From positions 1 to 13,214 of the forward strand of contig JAJZLX010000435.1 in NCBI GenBank assembly GCA_021850555.1: DNA of 13,214 bases, written 5' to 3'. Positions 1-6,700 of the stretch are shown here, piece after piece. Below the pieces are notes generated by a model. It was not told the origin of the DNA. It worked only from the letters and a program-made list of their open reading frames with translations, and did no database searches. Each line of letters starts with the position of its first letter. The first letter of the stretch is position 1. Source of the stretch: Pseudomonadota bacterium. Lineage in GTDB: Bacteria; Pseudomonadota; Gammaproteobacteria; Steroidobacterales; Steroidobacteraceae. Made by a program: the position numbers and the translations under genes.

Positions 1-149
1 GGCCAGCGCACGCGAGCGCTGCGCCGGGCGGCAATCAGCAGCGGCACGCTCACGAGCAGCCCCAGGGCGAGCGAGGCCGCGCTCAGCAGCACGTGCTGGC
101 TCAAGTAATCCGGCAATACGCGCAGCGCCGAGCTCAGGCGCTCAGTCAC
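1..149 (-). CDS. OpuC-type osmoprotectant ABC transporter permease, N-terminal fragment
   Basis: Only the first 49 codons are inside the window; the gene continues beyond base 1. The product begins MTERLSSALRVLPDYLSQ, followed by a hydrophobic stretch (about residues 20-43) that looks like the first membrane helix of a BPD-type permease. The 'LPDYL..H..LS' opening is typical of permeases for glycine betaine, carnitine or choline of the OpuCB/ProW group, which in many proteobacteria are fused to a substrate-binding domain; whether this one is fused cannot be seen. The GTG start is chosen because a strong GGAGGAA site lies 7 bases upstream, inside the end of the ATPase gene. The two genes overlap by 8 bases, implying one operon and coupled translation. 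The family call rests on this short stretch plus the neighbouring OpuCA-like ATPase. Confidence 0.7.
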   Translation of the reverse strand, partial: MTERLSSALRVLPDYLSQHVLLSAASLALGLLVSVPLLIAARRSARVRW

Positions 150-915
150 GCGCGCGTTCCTCCACCAGCGCCCGCACACGCTCCGCCTGGCGGCGCGGCA
201 TGTCCATCAGGTTGCGCACCTCGGGATCGGGATGGCCGCTCAGCAGGTCGTGCGGCTCGCCGTCGGCGACGATGTTGCCGGCGCGCATGACCACGATGCG
301 ATCGGCAAGCAGGACCGCCTCCAGGATGTCGTGGGTGACCATGAGCGTGGTGAGGCGCATGCTCTCGTGGAGACGGCGGTACTCCGCGCCGAGCGCATCG
401 CGCGTGACCGGATCGAGCGCTCCGAACGGCTCGTCCATCAACATGATGTACGGACGGGCCGCCAGCGCCCGCGCGATTCCGACACGCTGGCGCTGGCCGC
501 CGGAGAGCTCCGACGGCAGCCGCGCCAGATAGGAGCGCGGCAGGGCGACCAGATCGATGAGCTCCTCGACCCGCGCGCGGATCTGCGGCTGCGGCCAGCC
601 GATGAGCCTCGGAGTGATCCCGATGTTCTCGGCGATGCTCATGTGCGGAAACAGCCCGATTCCCTGGAACACGTAGCCGATCCGCCGGCGCAGCGTGTGC
701 GGCGCGACGGTGCGCACCGGCTCCCCATCGATGAGGACTTCGCCTTCCTCCGGCTCGATCAACCGGTTGATGGTCTTCAGCAGCGTCGTCTTGCCCGAGC
801 CGGAATCACCGACGATCGCCACGAAAGTGCGCGCCGGCACCCGCAGGTTGACGCGCCGCACGGCAAAACTCGCTCCTCCGTCGAATGACTTCGAGACACC
901 CTCGACGGCGATCAC
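142..915 (-). CDS. OpuC/ProV-type osmoprotectant ABC transporter ATP-binding protein
   Basis: This 257-residue protein is the cytoplasmic ATPase that would power uptake of a quaternary-amine osmoprotectant. All ABC motifs are intact: Walker A GDSGSGKT (36-43), Q-loop Gln84, signature LSGGQRQRVG (137-146), Walker B IMLMDE (157-162), D-loop ALD (166-168) and switch His195. The segments TLLKTINRLIEPEEGEVLID and RRRIGYVFQGIGLFPHM are characteristic of the OpuCA/ProV/choline group. Bacillus OpuCA is about 380 residues with two C-terminal CBS domains; this protein stops shortly after the ATPase core, so it lacks them. It starts with GTG at 915 and has no strong Shine-Dalgarno site; a 9-codon mini-ORF connects it to the methyltransferase stop. 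It overlaps the permease downstream by 8 bases. The substrate (betaine, choline, carnitine or other) cannot be told from the ATPase. Confidence 0.88.
   Translation of the reverse strand: MIAVEGVSKSFDGGASFAVRRVNLRVPARTFVAIVGDSGSGKTTLLKTINRLIEPEEGEVLIDGEPVRTVAPHTLRRRIGYVFQGIGLFPHMSIAENIGITPRLIGWPQPQIRARVEELIDLVALPRSYLARLPSELSGGQRQRVGIARALAARPYIMLMDEPFGALDPVTRDALGAEYRRLHESMRLTTLMVTHDILEAVLLADRIVVMRAGNIVADGEPHDLLSGHPDPEVRNLMDMPRRQAERVRALVEERARD
157..163 (-). promoter_or_regulatory. Shine-Dalgarno site of the permease gene
   Basis: The minus strand reads GGAGGAA, a near-consensus anti-16S match 7 bases before the GTG at 149. It lies within the last codons of the upstream ATPase gene. It fixes the permease start at this GTG and means the permease can recruit ribosomes itself as well as by coupling. 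Confidence 0.75.
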
Positions 916-941
916 GCCTGTCGCTCGGCGCGATTGCTCAT
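912..941 (-). other. 9-codon mini-ORF bridging methyltransferase and ABC ATPase
   Basis: On the minus strand an ATG at 941 overlaps the methyltransferase stop as ATGA (941-938). It runs for nine codons (MSNRAERQA) and ends in TGA at 914-912, which overlaps the ATPase GTG start as GTGA (915-912). Both junctions are the 4-base overlaps typical of termination-reinitiation. Since the ATPase start lacks a good Shine-Dalgarno site, the mini-ORF could carry ribosomes from one gene to the next. The peptide itself probably has no function. The arrangement is seen directly; the coupling role is inferred, and chance is possible in a 22-base gap. Confidence 0.35.
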
Positions 942-1876
942 GAAGGCGCGCGCAGGACTCGCGTGTGCTCGCCGCGCCCGACCCGCACGAAGCGCGTACC
1001 GACCGTGCGGTTGCGCCCGCTGACCACCTTCACGATCTCCCCGAGCGGCGCGGCCTGCGCGTCCTCGCGCGGCCGGGAGACGAACAGCTCCGCCTGGAAG
1101 CGTCCCTCCGACTCCAGGCCGGCGGTCTCGATGCCGAGCTTCTCGAGAGTGGCCAGACACTGGGTGAATTCCTGCACATCGCGGAAGCGGCGCTGCACGA
1201 ACGTGGCTCCGGCGAGGCGCTCCGTGACGAGCCCGTGCCGGGCGAACTCCTTCGCAATGACATCGTAGGGGAACATCCGCAACACGAACGACACGACCCA
1301 CGGCGCGCGATCCATCGCCCCCAGGACTGCGCGGAAAGTACGCTCCGTCACATAGCCGACACAACCGGTCGACAGGATCACATCGGCGCGGCGGATCCGA
1401 TCGATGTCGCGGGGCGCGGGAGCGGAGGATTCGAGGTTGGCGACGATGCCCTCCTCGAGAAGACCTACCGAGACCCCGTAGCGCACCGCCGGCGCCGACA
1501 CGTCCAGGCCGATGAAGCGCGCGATGCCGGTCTCCGGCCAGCCGGCATAGTAGTTGCGATCGAGGCGCGCCAGATCGTCGGCGCCGAGCGCCGCCATGTC
1601 GGCGTTGGCGTAGCGCCTGCGCAGCCTGCGAAAGCTCAGTGGATAGCGGTGCACGGCCGCGTTGATGCCGTATGAGCACCCGATGTCGAGCACGGTTGGA
1701 GAGCTGTCGTAACGGCGCTTCCTGGCGGTGAGAATCTGTCGGATGATCGGCGCAGCCACGTCCGGAATGATGTAGTCGAGCGCTCCGAGGACGGAAAAGT
1801 AGCCGCGCGGATCATCCTGCAGGTATATGTCGTCGAAGTTCGCCTTCGAGGCGTTGAGGCTGGCGAATGGCTGCAT
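938..1876 (-). CDS. Class I SAM-dependent methyltransferase, substrate unknown
   Basis: This 312-residue soluble protein has no visible signal peptide or membrane helix. Residues 62-70 (VLDIGCSYG) form the glycine-rich motif I that binds S-adenosylmethionine. FIGLDVS (121-127), with Asp125 at the end of a strand, fits the acidic residue that contacts the SAM ribose. ADVILSTGCVGY (164-175) fits the motif IV strand. The N-terminus (MQPFASLNASKANFDDIY) and a C-terminal extension after about residue 250 are not part of the core fold, and I cannot assign a substrate. The ATG at 1876 is supported by AAGGAGG five bases upstream. It is the first gene of an operon with the ABC transporter. It does not show features I recognise of glycine/sarcosine N-methyltransferases, so a direct role in betaine synthesis should not be assumed. 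Confidence 0.8.
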   Translation of the reverse strand: MQPFASLNASKANFDDIYLQDDPRGYFSVLGALDYIIPDVAAPIIRQILTARKRRYDSSPTVLDIGCSYGINAAVHRYPLSFRRLRRRYANADMAALGADDLARLDRNYYAGWPETGIARFIGLDVSAPAVRYGVSVGLLEEGIVANLESSAPAPRDIDRIRRADVILSTGCVGYVTERTFRAVLGAMDRAPWVVSFVLRMFPYDVIAKEFARHGLVTERLAGATFVQRRFRDVQEFTQCLATLEKLGIETAGLESEGRFQAELFVSRPREDAQAAPLGEIVKVVSGRNRTVGTRFVRVGRGEHTRVLRAPS

Positions 1877-1881
1877 GTTGG

Positions 1882-1888
1882 CCTCCTT
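1882..1888 (-). promoter_or_regulatory. Shine-Dalgarno site of the methyltransferase gene
   Basis: The minus strand reads AAGGAGG five bases before the ATG at 1876. It is a near-perfect match and settles the start codon. It lies just downstream of the inverted repeat at 1891-1918. Confidence 0.8.
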
Positions 1889-1890
1889 CG

Positions 1891-1918
1891 CGATCAGTGG
1901 GCGCCAGCGCGCTGATCG
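1891..1918 (-). repeat. Inverted repeat in the leader of the methyltransferase-ABC operon
   Basis: Perfect 7-base arms CGATCAG (1891-1897) and CTGATCG (1912-1918) are separated by 14 bases. The repeat lies between the predicted transcription start (about 1961, minus strand) and the Shine-Dalgarno site, ending two bases from it. It could be a repressor operator or an RNA hairpin that affects ribosome access. There is no U-run, so it is not an intrinsic terminator. The symmetry is direct observation; the function is inferred. Confidence 0.45.
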
Positions 1919-1967
1919 AACGGTGAACGAGGGGCGGCCGGTCCCATCGGCCGCAAGTGCATCCGCG

Positions 1968-1996
1968 AGGATAGTTGCTCGCGGGCATCAATGCAA
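1968..1996 (-). promoter_or_regulatory. Putative sigma70 promoter of the methyltransferase-ABC operon
   Basis: On the minus strand a -35 box TTGCAT (1996-1991) is followed by exactly 17 bases and a -10 box TATCCT (1973-1968). Each box departs from consensus at about two positions, and the spacing is optimal. Transcription would start near 1961, giving a leader of about 85 bases that contains the inverted repeat and the Shine-Dalgarno site. This is a prediction by inspection in GC-rich DNA. Confidence 0.5.
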
Positions 1997-2130
1997 CCCC
2001 GGGCCACGTCGCGCCGGGACTCAACAGACCCGAGGCCCGTTGCGCGGCGCCGCGGTCCGGGCCGCCCGCGCACGCCGGCCACGCACGACAACACAACGCG
2101 CGCGACCTCGGCCACGCGTTGCGTGCCTGG

Positions 2131-2158
2131 TTGCGGGCAGGCGCGGCTGCGCTATGCT
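2131..2158 (+). promoter_or_regulatory. Putative sigma70 promoter of the MscS-family gene
   Basis: A -35-like TTGCGG (2131-2136) and a -10-like TATGCT (2153-2158) are separated by 16 bases. Transcription would start at about 2165, which is the first base of the preferred GTG start codon, so the transcript could be leaderless. The divergent methyltransferase promoter lies about 135 bases away. The -35 box is weak and the call is tentative. Confidence 0.35.
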
Positions 2159-2164
2159 TCCGAC

Positions 2165-3271
2165 GTGACACACATCGGTCAGCATCTGCTCTCTCTGGCA
2201 CCCATCCTGCGCGACACGCCGTTCGCCTGGCTGCAGGGTCTCATCGCAGCCGTCGCCATCTTCGGCGCCTCGATGCTCGCGAGGCATCTCGGGCGCGCCT
2301 ACGACCGGCGGCTGCGAGCGGCCGCACGCGCCGACCTCGTGGCCATGACCTTCCAGGTGATGAGCCGCACGAGCTCGTTCTTTCTCGTGTCGATGTCGAT
2401 CTTCTTCGCCCTGCAGTTCTTCCACTGGCCGGCGCGGAAGCGCACGGCGATCGACGACACGATCGTCGTGGTGATCTTCTGGCAGGTGGGTGTGTGGGCA
2501 AGCGCGGCGATCTCCGCCTGGCTGGAGCACAGGCGTCGGGCCCAGCGCGCCGACAACCTCGCCGCGACCAGCTCGCTCGGGGTGATCGGCTTCATCGGCA
2601 AGGCCGTCGTCTGGACGATGGTCGTCTTGCTGGCGCTCGAGAACCTGGGCGTGGACATCACGACCCTGGTGGCGGGCCTCGGGGTGGGCGGCGTCGCGGT
2701 GGCGCTCGCCATGCAGAGCATCCTGGGCGACCTGTTCGCCTCGCTGTCGATCACCTTCGATCAGCCGTTCTTCGTAGGCGATTTCATCACGGTGGACAAC
2801 TTCCAGGGCACCGTCGAGCACATCGGCGTCAAGAGCACGCGCCTGAGCAGCATCTCCGGCGAGCAGATCGTGCTGTCGAACTCCGACCTGCTCAAGAGCC
2901 GCCTGCGCAACTACGGGCGGATGCACGAGCGGCGCGTGCTGTTCACCATCGGGGTGACCTACGAGACGCCGGTGGAGCTGCTCGAGCGGATCCCGCAGAT
3001 CCTGCGCACGATCATCGAAGGGATAGCCGATACCCGCTTCGACCGTTGCCATTTCTCGAACCACAACAGCGCATCGCTCGACTTCGAGACCGTCTATTAC
3101 GTGCTCACGGCCGACTTCAAGCGCCACATGGATATCCAGCAGGAGATGCGCCTGAAGCTCCACCGGGAGTTCGCCCGGCTCGGCATCGAGTTCGCCTATC
3201 CGACGCAGCGCCTCATCATGGAGCGGGCCGGCGCACCGGTCGCCGGCCACCAAGCCGCCCCTCCCGGCTAA
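2165..3271 (+). CDS. MscS-family small-conductance mechanosensitive channel
   Basis: The 368-residue inner-membrane protein would open under membrane tension and release solutes on hypo-osmotic shock. Hydrophobic segments lie at about residues 19-39, 69-86, 98-119 and 138-158. A Gly/Ala-rich pore helix at about 165-195 contains LVAGLGVGGVAVALAMQSIL, the counterpart of the MscS TM3 packing helix, followed by FDQPFFVGDFI, the usual entry to the beta domain. The C-terminal half fits the soluble MscS vestibule. Five helices suggest the larger YnaI/YbdG-like architecture rather than the three-helix E. coli MscS. The GTG start is preferred: the upstream ATG at 1991 would add 58 Arg/Pro-rich residues with no Shine-Dalgarno site. 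No clear Shine-Dalgarno site precedes this GTG either, so the start is uncertain, but the family call is firm. It is divergent from an osmoprotectant transporter operon. Confidence 0.88.
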   Translation: MTHIGQHLLSLAPILRDTPFAWLQGLIAAVAIFGASMLARHLGRAYDRRLRAAARADLVAMTFQVMSRTSSFFLVSMSIFFALQFFHWPARKRTAIDDTIVVVIFWQVGVWASAAISAWLEHRRRAQRADNLAATSSLGVIGFIGKAVVWTMVVLLALENLGVDITTLVAGLGVGGVAVALAMQSILGDLFASLSITFDQPFFVGDFITVDNFQGTVEHIGVKSTRLSSISGEQIVLSNSDLLKSRLRNYGRMHERRVLFTIGVTYETPVELLERIPQILRTIIEGIADTRFDRCHFSNHNSASLDFETVYYVLTADFKRHMDIQQEMRLKLHREFARLGIEFAYPTQRLIMERAGAPVAGHQAAPPG

Positions 3272-3393
3272 CCCAGGCCCTCAGCGGGACCGTGGCGTCG
3301 TCGCGGCCGGCCCCCTCCCCAGGACCGGCGGACACTGCAGCCGGCCCGCCCATCAAAATTTTCGCTAAACCCCCGAAAAACTCCCGGCCGGGA
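3272..3393. other. Intergenic DNA after the mscS-like gene, with a palindrome
   Basis: This 122-base stretch contains no gene. Several GC-rich, imperfect inverted repeats occur around 3310-3350, but none has a clean stem followed by a U-run, so I cannot call a terminator. An A/T-rich patch (AAAATTTT at 3357-3364, then GAAAAAC near 3375-3381) stands out; its distal part sits where an UP element of the following promoter would be. It ends in the perfect 12-base palindrome TCCCGGCCGGGA (3382-3393), directly abutting the gltB -35 box. Confidence 0.5.
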
Positions 3394-3421
3394 TTGACCA
3401 CAAGCGACAGACGGCTATTAT
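3394..3421 (+). promoter_or_regulatory. Predicted sigma70 promoter of gltBD
   Basis: TTGACC (3394-3399) and TATTAT (3416-3421) are separated by 16 bases, with one mismatch from consensus in each box. This is the best promoter match I noticed in the window. Transcription would start near 3428. A direct repeat TATCGG (3419-3424 and 3430-3435) is spaced 11 bases apart, one helical turn, over the -10 box and start point, and a 12-base palindrome abuts the -35 box. Both are possible regulator contacts. Confidence 0.65.
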
Positions 3422-3516
3422 CGGATACATATCGGCGTTCGAGACCGCACGTGCCGACCTGTGCCAAAGGCAAGGACGGCGCCGCGATCCGCCTCATCAC
3501 TTCGTAGAGTCAGCGG

Positions 3517-3732
3517 GTGCCATCGGTGACGCACGTCCCCATCCAGGGGGTTGCCGCCGGTGCGAGGGAGCTTGCGCCCGTGAATATTGCCCATCGGCTC
3601 GCTGTGCGAGCAGGCGATGCAGCGCTGCGGCACACCACGCAGGCATGCACCGCCTCCGCGACCGCGGGCATCGCTGGGATGGCCGGCCATGCAGCGCCCC
3701 TGGCGGTTTTGACCGGTTCCACCAACTTATGA
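3517..3732 (+). other. Possible 71-codon upstream ORF overlapping the gltB start region
   Basis: The frame opens at GTG 3517 and stops at TGA 3730-3732, overlapping the ATG at 3729 as ATGA. That ATG is in frame with gltB and is an alternative start. The peptide (begins [15 protein letters not shown], rich in Ala and Thr) resembles nothing I know and has no good Shine-Dalgarno site. Its third-position G+C (roughly 73 percent by hand count) looks lower than in the flanking genes, arguing against a conserved protein. It may be chance, or a translated leader coupled to gltB. Confidence 0.2.
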
Positions 3733-3735
3733 GGT
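3731..3735 (+). promoter_or_regulatory. Shine-Dalgarno site deciding the gltB start
   Basis: GAGGT at 3731-3735 lies five bases before the ATG at 3741, favouring that codon over the in-frame ATG at 3729, which has no Shine-Dalgarno site of its own. The frame is open back to 3645, but those upstream residues are not needed for the GltB propeptide. Confidence 0.6.
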
Positions 3736-3740
3736 CGATC

Positions 3741-6700
3741 ATGCGACATCAGCGCACACCCCGGGGCGCCCCGGGCCTGCCGCGCCGCCCGCCGGGCACC
3801 CCCGGAAAGCAGGGGCTGTACGATCCGTGGTACGAGCACGAGTCCTGCGGCGTGGGCTTCGTGGTGGACATCAAGGGCCGCAAGTCCCATCGTATTCTCG
3901 AGCAGGCCATCCAGGTGCTGCGCAACCTCGATCACCGGGGCGCCTGTGGCTGCGAGGCCAACACGGGCGATGGCGCCGGCGTGCTCATCCAGATGCCGCA
4001 CGCCTTCCTGCGCGAAGTGGCGCGAAAGAGCCACCTGCAGCTGCCCGGACCGGGCGAGTACGGCAGCGGCCTCATCTTCCTGCCCCGCAATCCCACCCGG
4101 CGGCGGCGCATCGTCGAGCTGTTCGAGCATATCGTGCAGTCCGAGGGCCAGGTCGTGCTCGGCTGGCGCACGGTACCGACGAACAATGCCTCGCTCGGGG
4201 AGACGGCCAAGGCGGGCGAGCCGTTCATCCGCCAGGTGTTCATCGGGCGTGGGCCCGAGGTCAGGGACGAGACGGAGTTCGAGCGCAAGCTGTTCATCAT
4301 CAGGAAGCGCGCCTACAGCGAGATCCGTGAATCCACCATCGACGGGGCGGAGTACTGGTACATCTGCAGCCTGTCGCACAAGACGATCGTCTACAAAGGG
4401 ATGCTGCTCACCGAGCAGCTCACCCAGTACTACCCCGATCTCAGGGATCCGGCGGTCGAGACCGCCCTCGCGGTGGTGCATTCGCGCTTCAGTACCAACA
4501 CCTTTCCCAGCTGGGACCGGGCGCACCCCTACCGCTACCTCGCGCACAACGGTGAGATCAACACCCTGCGCGGCAATTTCAACTGGATGAAGGCCCGCGA
4601 GGCGCTGTTCGAGTCCGACCTGTTCGGCGAGGACACCCCGAAGATCCTGCCCGTGGTCAACCCGAACGGGAGCGACTCGGCCATGCTCGACAATACGCTC
4701 GAGCTCCTGGTGCTCTCGGGCCGCTCCCTGGCACACGCCATGATGATGCTGATCCCCGAGCCCTGGTCCAACCACGAGACCATGGACGATGACCGCCGGG
4801 CGTTCTACCAGTATCACTCCAGCCTGATGGAGCCCTGGGACGGTCCGGCATCCATCGCCTTCACCGATGGCAGGCAGGTCGGAGCGGTGCTCGACCGCAA
4901 CGGCCTCAGGCCGTCGCGCTACTACGTCACCCGCGACGGACTGGTGATCATGGCTTCCGAGGCCGGCGTGCTCGATGTGGCGCCCGAGGACGTGGTGCAA
5001 AAGGGCCGGCTGCAGCCGGGCCGGATGTTCCTCGTTGACACAGAGCAGGGCCGCATCATCGACGACGAGGAGATCAAGCGCGCCGTCAGCGCCCAACAGC
5101 CCTACCGGCAGTGGCTCGACCAGCATCTGGTGTACTTGATGGATCTGCCGCCCGTGACCGAGCTGCCGACCTCCGATCCGGAGACGCTGCTCGAGCGTCA
5201 GATCGCCTTCGGCTATACGTTCGAGGATCAGCGGCTGCTGCTTGCGCCCATGGCGCGAAACGGCGTCGAGGCCGTCGGCTCGATGGGCAACGACGCGCCG
5301 CTCGCGGCCCTCTCGGACCGCCCGCGCCTGCTCTATGACTACTTCAAGCAGCTGTTTGCGCAGGTGACCAATCCGCCGATCGATTGCATCCGCGAGGAGC
5401 TGATCACCGCCTCGGAGGTGTGGCTCGGCTCGGAGGGAAACCTGCTGCAGCCGCAGCCCTCGGACTGCCGGCGGCTCGAGTTAAAGGGGCCCATCCTCAC
5501 CAACGAGGAGTTCGCGAGAATCCGGCGCATGGCGCTGCCCGGCCTGAAAGTCGGGGCTCTGTCCATCCTCTTCCGCGCCACCCGCGGCGAGAAGGGTCTC
5601 ACCAAGTCCATGGAGGAGCTGTGTCTGGCGGCGCGCAGGCTGATCGAGGACGAGGAAGTCAACATCCTGGTGCTGAGCGACCGCGGAGTGGCACGCGGGT
5701 TCGCCGCGGTGCCGGCGCTGCTCGCGGTAAGCGGCCTGCATCACTATCTCATCCGCGAGGGGCTGCGCACCCGCGTCAGCATCGTGCTCGAGACCGGCGA
5801 GGCGCGCGAGGTCCATCACTTCGCGCTGCTCATCGGCTACGGCTGCTCGGCGGTCAATCCATACCTCGCGTTCGAGACGCTGGAGAGCATGATCCGCGAG
5901 GGTCTGGTCACCAACGTCGACACCACGCTCGCATGCAAGAATTACGTCAAGGCGGCGACCAAGGGCGTGATCAAGGTCATGTCCAAGATGGGAATCTCGG
6001 CCGTGCAGAGCTATCACGGCGCCCAGGTGTTCGAGGCCGTGGGCCTGCGCCAGGACGTGATCGATGAGTACTTCACCTGGACCGCATCGCGAATCGGCGG
6101 CATCGGGATGGAGACCATCGCGCACGAGGTGCTGATGCGCCACCACGCAGCCTTCCCGGCGCGCAAGACCAACGGACACGCCCTGCAGGCCGGCGGCCAG
6201 TACCAATGGCGCGCCGACGGCGAGCACCACCTGTTCAACCCCGAGTCGATCCACCGCCTGCAGAAAGCGGTGCGCACGGGCAGCTACCAGACATACAAGT
6301 CCTACGCCAGGCTGATTGACGAGCAGTCCCGACAGCTCGCGACCCTGCGCGGATTGATGGAGTTCGTGCCCTTCGAGCCGGTGCCCCTGGAGGAGGTCGA
6401 GCCCGTCGAGAGCATCCTCAAGCGCTTCAAGTCCGGCGCGATGTCGTACGGCTCGATCAGCAAGGAAGCGCATGAGACGCTCGCGATCGCCATGAATCGA
6501 ATCGGCGGCAAGAGCAACACCGGCGAAGGCGGCGAGGATCCCGCCCGTTACGTGCCCGAGCCCGGCGGCGACTCGCGCAACAGCTCCATCAAGCAGGTGG
6601 CCTCGGGACGCTTCGGCGTCACCAGTCAGTACTTGGTCAACGCCCGGGAGCTGCAGATCAAGATGGCCCAGGGCGCCAAGCCCGGCGAGGGGGGACAGCT

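Larger units (their letters stand above)
3428..3740 (+). other. Long leader region upstream of gltB
   Basis: If transcription begins near 3428, about 310 bases precede the gltB start, unusually long for a simple leader. It holds a perfect short hairpin, GCTCGC-TGT-GCGAGC (3597-3611), and an open frame at 3517-3732. I do not recognise a known riboswitch fold in it, and there is no U-run following a stem that would indicate an attenuator. No convincing gene is seen on the minus strand either. Confidence 0.4.

Noticed and set aside
912..1679. 255-codon frame on the minus strand overlapping the methyltransferase in another register
   Set aside because: Very Arg-rich with no domain, while the overlapping frame has SAM-binding motifs and a strong ribosome-binding site. 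Only its last nine codons are of interest, as a bridge.
1991..2164. In-frame N-terminal extension of the MscS protein from ATG 1991
   Set aside because: The 58 extra residues are Arg/Pro/Thr-rich, have no Shine-Dalgarno site, and start inside the predicted divergent promoter.
2021..3253. 410-codon open frame on the minus strand opposite the MscS gene
   Set aside because: The plus strand encodes a convincing membrane channel; the antisense product is Arg/His/Asp-rich and lacks membrane segments.
3305..3365. Possible intrinsic terminator after the MscS gene
   Set aside because: The inverted repeats are imperfect with large loops, and the only T-run (TTTT in AAAATTTT) does not directly follow a stem.
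3645..3740. In-frame N-terminal extension of GltB from ATG 3645
   Set aside because: It has no ribosome-binding site and would lengthen the propeptide to 67 residues; the ATG at 3741 has GAGGT at good spacing and gives a normal 35-residue propeptide.
3510..5126. 538-codon open frame on the minus strand opposite the gltB N-terminus
   Set aside because: It is antisense to the glutaminase domain and extends into the leader without a recognisable motif.
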